Source: Cordia subcordata (taxonomy: Eukaryota; Streptophyta; Magnoliopsida; Boraginales; Cordiaceae). Taken from it: a DNA stretch of 64,000 bases. Below the pieces are notes generated by a model that saw nothing but the letters and a program-made list of their open reading frames with translations, was not told the origin of the DNA and ran no database searches. The stretch lies in the NCBI GenBank assembly GCA_028554755.1, contig JAPTOF010000025.1, positions 4,141,501-4,205,500 of the forward strand, read 5' to 3'. The position numbers were made by a program, and so were the translations under genes. Of this stretch, positions 36,515 through 47,800 are shown one piece after another; the stretch's first letter is position 1; each line of letters begins with the position of its first letter.

Positions 36515-36755
36515 AAAGTATATCACATATAAAAGATATATGATTTAACATACAGGTGACATTGAAAATACAACACATATAAAAGATATGTCTGATTTAA
36601 CATAAAGTTGACATTAAAAATACAATACATTTAAAAGAAATATTAGATTTAACGTAAAGTTGACAATTACAACATATCAAAAAATCTTTAATTTAATGCA
36701 AAGTTGACATTAAAAAATGCAATACATAAAAGAGAAATGGCTTATTTAACATAAA
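36515..36755. repeat. 52-bp tandem array, right part
   Basis: Units begin at about 36550 and 36602 (period 52), followed by two more diverged copies with AAAGTTGACA(A/T)T cores. Together with 35061-35132 there are about six units. Confidence 0.8.
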
Positions 36756-36968
36756 AGAAATAAACAAAATATGTAAAGAAAAAGTTTTGAATTAAAAATA
36801 ATAAAAATATAAATAAAATACTCAATTTTTCAAAAAGTTTTATATGTGGATATAATATTAAAAATATAAATATTAAGAAACTAAAGTTAAAAATTATAAT
36901 GATAATTAAAAATAGAATATCATCAAAATAAATAAATAAATAAATATAATATGTTCGGTTTAAATTAA

Positions 36969-37872
36969 AGGGTGAATTGTTCAACTTTCCCCTGTGGTTT
37001 GACAAATGTGCACAATAATACCTTGTGGTTACGAAATTAGCTAAGTCACCCCCTGTAGTTTTAATGAGGGTGCACATAGACCCCCTCCGTTAATTTTTTC
37101 ATCCAAAATAACGTGTTTTGACATGCACGTGCGGCTTGTGCAATTTTGCTTTGTTTTTTTCATAATAAATGCATTAAATAAGTTTTTCTACCCTTAATTT
37201 GTTTAAAAAATTAAAAAAAAGTAATTAAATTAAAAAAGAAAAAGAAAAAGAAAAACATCCACCACCCTACCACACTACCCCTAGCCCCAGCCAACCCCCA
37301 CGCACTAGCCCCGACCACCCTTGCCACCCCAGCCCCAGCCCCAGCCAGCCCCCCAACTCACCAACCCTCCACCCCCACCTCCACCACTTCAGCAACCCCT
37401 ACCCCTGTCGCCCCTACCCCCACTAGCTCCCCACCTCCGTCGCCCCCACCCCTACCTCCACCACTCTCGCTGTCCCCACCCCTCATCTCCACTAGTTCCG
37501 CCGCCCCCACCCCAACCAACCCCCACCCCTGGCTGCCCCCACCCCCGTCGCCCCTAGTCCCCACCCCGGCAGCGCCCCACCCCCACCAGCCCCTACCCCG
37601 CATCCCTCATGTTTTCCTTTTTTTGTGTTTTTCCTAATTTAATTTTTTTATTTTTTTAAATAAAATAAAAGTAAAATAAATATTTTATTTAATAAGTTAG
37701 GGGCAAAATGGACATTTTACTTGAAATCCGTCAAAAAACTAACGATCGTCAGCTTTAGGGGGACGTGTGCACCTTTCTCAGAAACATGAGGGAGTAATCT
37801 ACTAATTTCATAACCACAGGATATGTGGTGCACATTTGTCAAACCTCAGGAGAAAGTTGAGCAATTCACCCT
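36969..37872. mobile_element. 904-bp foldback element with C-rich core
   Basis: The termini AGGGTGAATTGTTCAACTTT and, reversed, AGGGTGAATTGCTCAACTTT are near-identical. The inverted arms continue for about 130 bp (CCTGTGGTTTGACAAATGTG on the left, its counterpart on the right). The interior at 37258-37610 is an extreme C-rich, CCCCA(C/G)CC-type low-complexity tract. The flanks are AT-only (TAAATTAA and ATATTAAA), so a target duplication cannot be fixed. Confidence 0.75.
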
Positions 37873-40544
37873 ATATTAAAATGAGATATTTAGAGTAAGG
37901 CACATTTAGAGAATTACTGGAATAGGAAGCTGTTATAGTGAAATTGAAATAGGAATTCCCCTAATTAAGAGTTTGACTAATTGAAATAAGGAATCCCAAA
38001 AGAAAATGTTACAAAACCAATAGATATAGGGAAAATAAATAAATAATCTATTAAAGTTGACCTTAGATCAACTTATGCCACGGATAGTACTTGGACAAAA
38101 ACGTTTAAGCATCGAGATGTTTTGTAGAATTTATATTAAAACTAGGGATTTCAAAGCCCATCCTTCGCACAGGTTAATTTTGTTATTAAGTTTTTGTAAT
38201 TGTAATTCTAAATCTGTGAAAAAAAACAACATAATTAAAAATTTTCATGATTATCGAAGAAACTTAGGAAGAGCATTCGATGAGGAAGGTCGCTTGGAAG
38301 CAAAGAAAAGCATGTGATGAGCATCAGTATGATTTTATGTTTAAGACACAAAATTGAGCAGAAAAGCAAGTCAATAGAGATAAATGTTAATTTTGTTATG
38401 CACTTCCAATAGATTATATGAATTCAATCTTATTTAATTGAGAAAACTAATCATACTAATGATAATCATAAAGTACCAAATGTCATGAAGCTATAATGAA
38501 AAGCACATATCAACATCTTGTTCTGAAAAGAGTTTAGCAGTCTCACATAAACAAAAGCAAGCTAAATTTCTTACTTGCTATTTTGTCCTATTGCATACAA
38601 TTCTGTAACTTGAATAAGATCTTACAAAATTGTCTACACAAACCATGGCATCATTTATATCGTCAAATTGATGCTTGAGCATTTTGTGGTTATGAATTTG
38701 TATATACTATTGTTTGCAATTACTTAAATAAATTGTATAGAGTATGCATCTAAAATAATGAACATCAAAAGTTTTCAATTAAAAATTTAAAAAGTTAGTC
38801 AAAGAATAATATTACATAAAATTAATTTAAACTTATAAAAAAATGGTCATATAAATTCAGAATCCTTCTATAAAAGGTTTCACCCATATATGAGATAAAA
38901 ATAAATTGAACACAGAAAAAAGAAAAAAAAAACTCTTAAAAAACACTATAATTAAGTTGCACAACTCAAGTATCTATTCCACTCCCAAAGCTACTTTTGT
39001 CGGTCATTATATTCTTTAGAATTAACCTTCTCATTGTTAGATGTCGAATTGTCATCACATACAATTAGCTGCTTACACTTCTTGATCTTTATCTTTAACT
39101 TTTGATATCCCAACTAGCAACCTCCATAATCTGGGAGATGGGCAGGCATTGCTTTGCGCGCTCCTGCTAAAATTTGATTACTTTATAAAAAACAAAGAAA
39201 TAGAAAAAAAAATATTATCAAACAAGTATCAAATTTAAAAGAAAAGAAGAAAATTTAAAATTTGCAAACAGTATTTTATAAATGAAAACAATAAAAGCCT
39301 TATCACAAAAAAATACATTTGAATCAATTAGCATCATATATAAACTCATAATTTCATAATTTAATTTAAAAGTAAAAGCATCTCATAATCATAGAACTCG
39401 AATATCAAACACCAATCATGAGAATGAGCTCAGTTGGTTGATACTATGGTGTTTTTCATCTATTTTCAAGAAATCTTGTAAGAAAGATAACCAAAAGAAT
39501 TACAAAAGTAGAGTTTGTGAAAATAATACGTAGTTAAAAAAAAAAAACCAATGCATATAAGCTAAGATGCATGTATGGGTGTGGGAAATAAGTCACATGA
39601 TGAGCATAAATAAATTTAAATCACCATTGCAATGCCTACAATTAAGAAATTAATCTTACTTATAACTACTACACAATGATAAGTTATGATCAGTTTGTTT
39701 TATTTGTTGTTTTTACCATTGCCATGCCAAGGGTCTAAATGTAATTAAATCTCCATTAATATGCATGTTTGAGAAATTTATTTGAACATGTGAATGTGAT
39801 TAAATCACATGTGTAATACCTTTTTTCCCTTTTACATTTAAGAAATTTATGTTTCAATTGCAATGCCATTTTTTTTTGCTAAAAAAATTTACATTACTTA
39901 TACCTAAATTTATATATAGAGTTTTAATGAGTCAAAAACTTCTAGCATGTATAGAAAGTGAGTCTATTTGTTTTGTATAATGCACTTTTGGAACAACTTT
40001 TAAAACATTAAAACTAAGCCACAACCAACGAATGGTGCCACGTGGCACATGCTAAGTATTCTAAATTTTTTTAAGGTACCATCATATATAAGTCTTATTA
40101 TTATATAATAGAAGATTATATAGATTATATACATGAATACATGTTGTGTATTGGTATAAAGTTTTATTGAGGTTGGTTCATATTGTATTTGCAAATTGCG
40201 GCAAGCAATGTGTATGTAATGATTATACAAATTAAGGAAATGTTTAAATGAATTACTTTACAAATTCATTGTTTAAACAATGCTAAGACTCATGAGGAAC
40301 CAACTTCATTACAATTGTGGAAATGAATGGACACTGTAAAATATTATTGAGGTGACATAAGCAATAAATTTCGTTATGAATGCTCTAAAATTCCATTGAA
40401 GTGACTTTAACAATTTTGATGTGGCTCTAAAATTTTATTGAGGTGGCTTTAACAATTGAGGTAGCTTAAAACAATGTTAAACCAATGTAATATATTGTGC
40501 CATGTGACAAATGCTAAGAGCTCTAAAAGTTCATTGAGGCTTAA
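37873..40544. other. Gene-poor AT-rich region
   Basis: No gene is recognised. A less AT-biased segment at 38930-39180 reads on the minus strand as Lys-rich peptide pieces (GYQKLKIKIKKCKQL, then KEYNDRQK), possibly a decayed coding relic of unknown type. The ORF 38057-38317 has no domain. Confidence 0.4.
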
Positions 40545-40874
40545 TCTATACTATATAATAAAGCAAAATAAGTTGTAATTTCGTGCTGTCAAGAGACTTT
40601 CTATATGACAAGCTTTCCATAATTACTTATCAATTAATTAAATATGCCCATTCTTTAGTTATTTTTGTTTTCTATCATTTATTAGTTCCATTCCTATATT
40701 AAACATTTTAATTTAATTAATATTATGCCATTTCTTTATATGTTATCATTGTTTTATTAATTCTATAGTATATATTTGTTTCAATAACTATTTAGTAAAA
40801 TGCAAAAGCTCTATAATTTTAATATATCCAATCACATATGTCGCTCCCTGTGCATGGTACGGGCGTCACACTAG
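40545..40874 (+). mobile_element. Short non-autonomous Helitron
   Basis: It starts TCTATACTATATAATAAAGC after an A and ends ACACTAG before a T, the A^T insertion rule of Helitrons. A 3' subterminal hairpin, CCCTGTGCATGGTACGGG (40846-40863), forms a 7-bp GC-rich stem with one bulged T and one G-T pair, about 10 nt from the CTAG end. There is no coding capacity at 330 bp. Confidence 0.8.
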
Positions 40875-41932
40875 TTGTATCTATATTATATATATAAAGT
40901 TATACCTCAAGTTAAAAGAGTTTCTCTTTAAATGACACATAAACTCCTATTTTGAAGCCCCATAAGCACCTCTTTGAATACCGCATAAGCTCATAAAAGA
41001 GAGTATTCTTACAAGTGTGATTTGTAAAATGCAATTGTCATCAATATTCAATTTAAAAAAAAGATTTAAGTCATTTAATCTTACATATTAAACATGATAA
41101 AGTAGTTGATTAATACAATCAAATGAAAAAAAAAGAGAACAAAAAAAGAAATCATTATAATATCTATATCTATTATATCTATATATGATAAGAGTAATAA
41201 TAGTTATCCAATTATACCTCAAATTTCTTAATGTCTTAGAGCTTGCCACATTCATGTTTTAAGAGCTGCCACATGTCATGTTTCTATGTTCCATTTTTGT
41301 TAATTTATCTCTGAAATAATTACTACTTAATACAAATAAAAAAAATAAAAAAATTGTTGCAATTTCCCCTATTTTCTTCTTTCTCAAGTTAATTTTCATT
41401 GTTTCAAAATATCTAAATCAATTTAAATTGTTTTAAAATTTGTTCAATTTAATTTTTATTCTTAAATTTTTAATAATATTACTTCAATGATGTATTACAA
41501 TTATCTTCCCTAATTTTAAATATTTATTAAATAAAATATGTGAAGATTCCCAAGTTATTATAAGAAAATAATTCACACATCAAACCAAATTTAAAGAATT
41601 TTTATAGAAAGGTATAAAACATACACAAAGTTTTAATAAAACCATGCACTTTGGAGATCTAATAATTTGAATATTATAAGACCTTATCATATAGTTTGGA
41701 TAGTGGGTAAACTAATTAAACATGGCTATTTATTATGCCCAAAGTTATATCAAAGTAAGTCCTAAATCGATTTTCTATACAATATATAATCTATACTATT
41801 ATTTATGTTAGAAATGAATGAAAAATTAGAGATTTTTTCATTATTATTTTGGGACCTTTGGGCTCCTTATTAACTTGGATATGAATTCCAAGGGGTTATA
41901 AGACCTTTGGAATTTCTCCATAATCTTAGATT
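40875..41932. other. AT-rich region, possible further Helitron relic
   Basis: Starts resembling the Helitron 5' end recur at about 40881 and 41160 (TCTATATTATATATATAAAG-type), but no matching hairpin and CTAG end were found. Confidence 0.3.
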
Positions 41933-42005
41933 CATTACAAGAAAAATTACCGCGGGCGACAACACAAATCTGTTGCCAATCTGTCGCCAAACCATATATG
42001 GAGTT
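41933..42005 (+). mobile_element. Terminus of a CACTA (En/Spm) transposon
   Basis: CATTACAAGAAAAATTACCG resembles the common CACTACAAGAAAAA terminus of plant CACTA elements, followed by GC-richer CGCGGGCGACAAC and TCTGTTGCC/TCTGTCGCC subterminal motifs. No partner end is visible nearby, so it is probably a truncated end. Confidence 0.5.
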
Positions 42006-42031
42006 TGTAATTCATATTTCAATACAAGTAA

Positions 42032-42200
42032 AATCATATATGGAGTCTTTAAAGCACGATTCCCCCTTTCTTGATACATATTAGCATAAGAAAGTTACAA
42101 TTTAGATCACATAATCATATAAAGAGTCTTTTAAGGCACCACTCCCCTTTTATAAAACACATTACCATAAGCAAGTTACAATTTAGAACACATGTAGAAA
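42032..42200. repeat. Two diverged tandem units of about 84 bp
   Basis: Both hold CATATA(T/A)GGAGTCTTT-like starts, a TCCCC(C/T)TTT centre and AAGTTACAATTTAGA ends. Confidence 0.65.
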
Positions 42201-42701
42201 TGATATTTGGAGTTGTGTGTGCATGATTAGAAAGTGGAGTGCATGATCAAGAGTGTGTAGGCAGTGTGCATGGCTTGTGTCTAGAAAGTATAGGATCATT
42301 CTATGATGGCATTAGTAGTATGGCATATATATACTAGTATTACAACCTCTAATATATGTTGTGTTTCCTATGGAGGTCTTCTAATTTTCTCATCTTAGTT
42401 TTGTGTATGCAGAGGAGTATTAATAGAGGGTTGAAAGGTCTAGACTGAAAGAAGTGGATTATTCTAATGATAGTCTAATAGTATCATATTAAGTTACATA
42501 TAGTAATATAGTAAGTAATACAGTGAAATTTTAGCTTACAATTATCATCTAGATTAGGTTTATGTTTATACTTAGTATTTTCATGCATTAGATTATGTAA
42601 ATTAGGCATTTTTCTTTCGTAGATTCTCATATAGCTAAGTAATTTGGGAAATATGTCATATTAGTGCAATTAATATAAACCCTGTAGGTTTAGGTTTATA
42701 C

Positions 42702-43149
42702 TTAGTATTTTCTAAAAAAAAATAAAGCAGCAATACATAAGTTTTGTTAAGTGAAATTAAGGTCACCAGTCCTATAGACCCTTTGTCAATCCTTTACCTA
42801 GACCTTTTATGCATAAATTTCCCAAAACACACACATCAACACAAGCCAACCCTTAGTATTTTCTAAAAAAATATAGTAGCAATACATAAGTTTTGTTAAG
42901 TGAAATTAAGGTCACCAGTCCTGTAGACCTACTGTCAATCCTTTACCTGGACCTCTTATGCATAAATTTCCCAAAACACACACATTAACACAAGCTAGCC
43001 CTCAGTATTTTCTAAAAAAATACTGTACCAACACATAAGCTTTGTTAATGAAATTAAGGTCCCCAGTCCTGTAGACCCTCTATCAATCCTTTACCTAGAC
43101 CCCTTCTGCAAAAAATTCCCAAAACACGCACATCAACACAAGCCAACCC
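42702..43149. repeat. Three tandem copies of a 149-151-bp unit
   Basis: Copies start at 42702, 42853 and 43002 with T(T/C)AGTATTTTCTAAAAAAA. Each contains AAATTAAGGTC(A/C)CCAGTCCT, CAATCCTTTACCT and TTCCCAAAACAC. They differ at scattered single positions. Confidence 0.9.
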
Positions 43150-43192
43150 TTCACATTAGCTTACACAGACCAAAGCAGCAGCACCAGAAAAC

Positions 43193-43402
43193 ATGCTACA
43201 ATCAAATTTCTACCAAATTGCAATAGCTCTCTCTCTCATTTTCAAGCTAAACCAATGTAGCTTTCCTCTCTCAAATGCCCACAAGTGTTCAAGAATCGCT
43301 TCAAAAAACTTCAAGCTTGATAGTGTTGGTAAATTAAGTAATAAAATGAAAGCATGCATAGGAACTAAAAACTCTTCACAAACACAAAAAATTGTTTTAT
43401 AA
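43193..43402 (+). CDS. Hypothetical 69-residue ORF downstream of the triple repeat
   Basis: Starts MLQSNFYQIAIALSLIF. The N-terminal hydrophobic stretch could be a signal peptide, and the rest is Lys/Ser-rich with four Cys. No family is recognised. Its position just after the triplicated unit, with a GCAGCAGCACCAGAAAAC leader, is suggestive only. It may be chance or the first exon of something unrecognised. Confidence 0.2.
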   Translation: MLQSNFYQIAIALSLIFKLNQCSFPLSNAHKCSRIASKNFKLDSVGKLSNKMKACIGTKNSSQTQKIVL

Positions 43403-44127
43403 TATAATGTGTAAGAAAGGAAATATATTTATATAATAGCATAGATAGTATAGATTATAAGCTAGGGTGTCGCATGTTACCCCCATCAGATTTTCTTTCT
43501 TTTCTTTTTTGTTTTATTTAGCTAAAGCAAACAGCAAGTCATTGCCACACCAATTTTTCATTTTTCTTTATTATAACTAATAATAGAATATCAATCAAAG
43601 GAAGCAAGCTATATTACACGCAGTTGATTTGCCAATCAATAAGTTCCACCAAAAAAAAAATTAATTCTTTAATTTTAAATTTCATAAACATTTGGACTGA
43701 AATAAATATATATTTAATAAATTAATAAATAATTTTCTCGATAAAACTGGTGCATCCTTAATTATATAATTCTCTAACTCATTTTTTTTTTTAACAAGTA
43801 ACCTCAACTTTTTTGAAATTTCTTTAATGGGTTAGCATGACGTTAACAACTTGGATGGAAAAAGTTTAAAAATCACATTTTCAATAAATTGATGAACTCC
43901 AGATTTTCTTCATAAAACTGATAGATTTTTTTACCATATAATTAACTAAATCACATAATTCAAATAAAAGATATATATAACACATGATATTGCATTTGTC
44001 CGTCCATTATAATTATTGACACCCCATCAGTTACTTCTCTAATTTTTTTATATTTTATTTTAATAGTTAAAAATAATTCTATTTAAACATTTTAAATAGT
44101 AAATAATACTGTTAGATTGACCATTTA

Positions 44128-44359
44128 AGGCTCGTTTGGATTGGCTTTTTTCAAAAGGGTTTTTTTTTAACAGCTTTTGAAAAACAGCTTTTTTTAAGAA
44201 GCTAAAAATTCTGACTTCTAAAAAAGTTATATTTAATCTTTTTTCAGAGTTTCAACTTTTTTAAAAGCCAAATCAAATAGTTTATGCAAATTTAATATAA
44301 CTTTTTCAGGAAAAAAAATTACTTTTTTTTGAAAAAAAAAAGCCAATCCAAGTAGGCCC
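44128..44359. mobile_element. Tourist-like MITE with TTA duplication
   Basis: 232 bp. The ends AGGCTCGTTTGGATTGGCTT and, reversed, GGGCCTACTTGGATTGGCTT are inverted repeats. TTA flanks both ends (44125-44127 and 44360-44362), as expected for PIF/Harbinger-derived MITEs. The body is A/T-run-rich. Confidence 0.85.
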
Positions 44360-44400
44360 TTAATAAAGGAAAAAAAAAAAGAAATGTTATTATGACATAA

Positions 44401-44404
<4 letters not shown>

Positions 44405-44439
<35 letters not shown>
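44405..44439. repeat. (TA)n microsatellite
   Basis: An uninterrupted TA run of about 35 bp. Confidence 0.9.
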
Positions 44440-44441
<2 letters not shown>

Positions 44442-44562
44442 CGCTCGCAGCATCATGAGGTTGAATTGGCATCAAACTATTTGAAATCACACATGCACGA
44501 CAGAGTTGTCACATCATGTCATTTTTGTCTATTTGCTGCTTGCTAAGTTTCATTACCAACAT

Positions 44563-44680
44563 TTTTTCTTTGGGGGTAAAGTGAAACTCATTATTCAAAG
44601 AAACCAAGAAATACAATCATCCAATCTTAGAGGGAGCAAAATCCAGTGATACCAACTTAGCAAGGAAAGGGGGATATTAT
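44563..44680 (-). mobile_element. Possible LINE 3' tail
   Basis: TTTTTTCTTTGGGGGTAAAG followed by CTCATTATTCAAAGAAACC and CCAAGAAATACAATC resembles, in reverse, the A-tailed end of plant LINEs (compare 62584-62945). It is short and uncertain. Confidence 0.35.
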
Positions 44681-44805
44681 ATTACCAACATTCATCCCAT
44701 CACATAATCGATTCAAAGAGTTGCTAATAACTTAAGATAAAGCACCTCCTTTATAAGGAAAATTCAAATGGGGCATCAACTCTCAGAAACAATAGGTTTC
44801 ACTTC

Positions 44806-47800
44806 CTAGTCTAAGAAAGAGATTGACCCATGCTCTGCATCAGGTTGTCTTTCTGGCACAGAAGCTTGGAAAGCCACCAAAGCCTTGGACGAATTATATA
44901 TCACGCTCAAGGTCGGGTACTTGGACTGCATACAGAAACAACCAACTCAGATGTGTTCGTTTTTCATGGTTTTGAACAGAACACGAAATACAAGAATCTG
45001 TAAACAAAGGCAATGCATCAGGTTAATGAAAGATTTGCAGAGGTGCACAATCCAAATAAATCAGTATGTGTACGAATTGCATCCAAATAAAGCAAAACAA
45101 ACCAAATCAAGCCTTATCCCAAGAGGTAGGATCGGCTATTTGGATTTGACGATATGACTGTTTCTTGGCAAGGGCCATCTCCCCCTTAGCGAGATCTCAT
45201 CTGAGGATCTCCATCCAACTCATCATCTTCAGCCTCCCTATGCCCCTTTTAGGGTAATACCTCTGTTCCTCCATATGTTCTAACAAGTGTCTCTATAAGT
45301 ATTCCCCTAATATATCCAGCCCTCTCAAAAATGTTCTCCCTTATCTCAAACCCCTACTTTTTCTTGTACCACCTTATTCCTAATATTGTCCTTCCTAGTT
45401 TTGATTCATTCATCTCAATATTTTTACATCAGCTACTAATATCTTATTAATACCTGGTACTTCATTGCCAGACACTCCAACCATATAACAAGGACCTATA
45501 ACAATCTTATAGTACTTCCTTTTTTAACTAAGATCCCTTTTTAACTAAGTGGCACATGATTTTGCCACACTTCTCCATTTTGTCCATTAGATATTGCATT
45601 CAGATATTCAGGCTAGCTACCAGATCCTAGAGTCCACATGGCTAGATTCGAATGTGGACAAACCTTTTCACTATCTGCTATTTTGAGAACCAGGAGTCAT
45701 CCCTTAATATATGAAAACCTAATTAGTCAGCTAGATTCTAGATCAGATTTCTAGTCAGTCCACTTGTAGCCCTTTGAGCGAAATTGTAATGCTGCAGTAG
45801 TGAAATCTATCTGGAAGACCTTAGATGATAACACAACCAAGCTAACTATATCAGAACCTTGCTTGACTCAAGCAGTAAACAAAAGTCCAGATAAGAAAGC
45901 AAAATGTTTTATGAATATTAGATGATTTCAGTAATTCACAATCTTTTATTTCATTCTTGATTGGAGTATTTGAATCTTGTCTCTTGTGCGCACAAAAGTG
46001 TGGGTCAGAGACTCAGTGAACCCAAGGGATCAGGGGTAATATCTCAAGAAATGGATTCTGAGAGCCGTAGTGTGCATTCGGATCATCTGGACCTCCCTCT
46101 GCTCTCCAAAGTCCATAGCCCCACGCATGCGGACCTTAAAACCTCTGAACATCCCATCATTCGATTGACGAACGCACCAGCCCCTTGGAACTTGGGCAGC
46201 AGTTGCATAATATTGGCAGCTCTCTGATATGGGCTATAGTCCTAGACTACCTACGGCAACTTGATCCCCTAACGAGACTAGACCTAGGTAGGTCTTCTTG
46301 AAGAAAGTAAACATGGCGGTGGCATTACTTCCATCCGGGTTCCATATGCGCTATAAATAGACAATGACTCAAACCGGGTAAAGGGGCACAATCTCAATCA
46401 GCTCTAAATATCTTTCCCCAAGCCTTAATAATTTGATTGTCGGAGTTTATTTGGGGCGGAAAAGCCCCGTTGTTTGTTCATCTTGCAGGTTCTTCAACGC
46501 CTGCTGGTGATGGCAATAGTATTGGTGATTTTGAGCATCATCAGTTCGCACCGTCTATGGGAATCGAATATTAACTCCCATTGAGAAGCACAATAACAGT
46601 AGAAGTCATGCAAGGATCCAAAATCCCTCATCAGAGGAAAGGAGACGGGGTCAGAGGTTGAAGAAAGTATAAACATTTCTGAGACCCCAACAGAACAAAG
46701 TCACTACAATGGGTTAAATTGGAGTCATAACCTTGGCAAACAGCATAGAGGAACTTTATTCCGGAAAGAGTGGCGAGATAACAACCACCCACCGGAAGCT
46801 ATGACAAGATTTTGCCATACACAGGGGAATGGCTCCTATTGGTCTTGGGATTCAACATAGGGTATAAGGACTCAAGTCCATCCAGCAAACTGGCAGTAAA
46901 GACATGGAAGCCAATGGGCTAGCAGGGCTCCAGTACCTTTGACCCCGAGACTACAAAGAGCGAGATCACCACCAGGGATGTCATTCCCCAGATAGGTCGA
47001 TATGACGGAAGTAGCGACCTTATCTTCTATCTAAGTGCCTTTGCAGCAACCCTCAGGGTTAGGGGCTTGTCGGAGGCCGCAAAATGTCAAATACTATTGT
47101 ATACGCTATTGGGATATACGTGTAGATGGTACTCTTAGAGTTGAGAAAGAAAAGGTTTTCGTACCTTTTACAGTACTTAGCCTCATATATTTATATTACT
47201 AACAAAGCAAACAAATAGTACTCTCTTCCGATGTGGGAGAGAGTTAGTACATTTATTAATATAGAACTACTCTATTCAACACTCCCCCTCAAACTAAAGC
47301 ATATATATCGTATCTACCCAACTTGTTACAAATATATTTAACTCGGAGACTACTTAGTGACTTTGTAAACAAATCAACTAACTAATCACTGGAGCTAACA
47401 TAGGAAGTGACAATTTCTTTTGACAACAGTTTTTCTCTCACAAAGTGACAATCAATCTCTATATGCTTGGTTCGCTCATGGAATACTGGATTGGTAGCAA
47501 TGTGAATAGTAGCTTGATTATCACAAATAAGCTTCGGTCTTGGACCACCAGAGCCAATTTCTACGGGGAGATATTTCACCCATATTAGCTCACAAGTGGC
47601 AAGGCCCATAGCTCGATATTCTAATTACGCACTCAAGCATGCAACCACATCTTGCTTCTTACTCTTCCACGAGACCAAGTTTTCACCGATCAATACATAA
47701 TATCCAAAAGTTGATCTCTTATTAGAAGGGCTGCCTGCCCAATCGACATCTGAATATCCAATAATCTCTATATGCCCTCTGCTACTATAACGCAATCCTT

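Noticed and set aside
37321..37557. Proline-rich protein ORF (and Gly-rich antisense ORF 37358-37603)
   Set aside because: Produced by the C-rich low-complexity core of a foldback element. No start context or domain.
42702..43149. CRISPR-like array
   Set aside because: The units are long, contiguous and without spacers, in a plant nuclear setting. They are ordinary tandem repeats.
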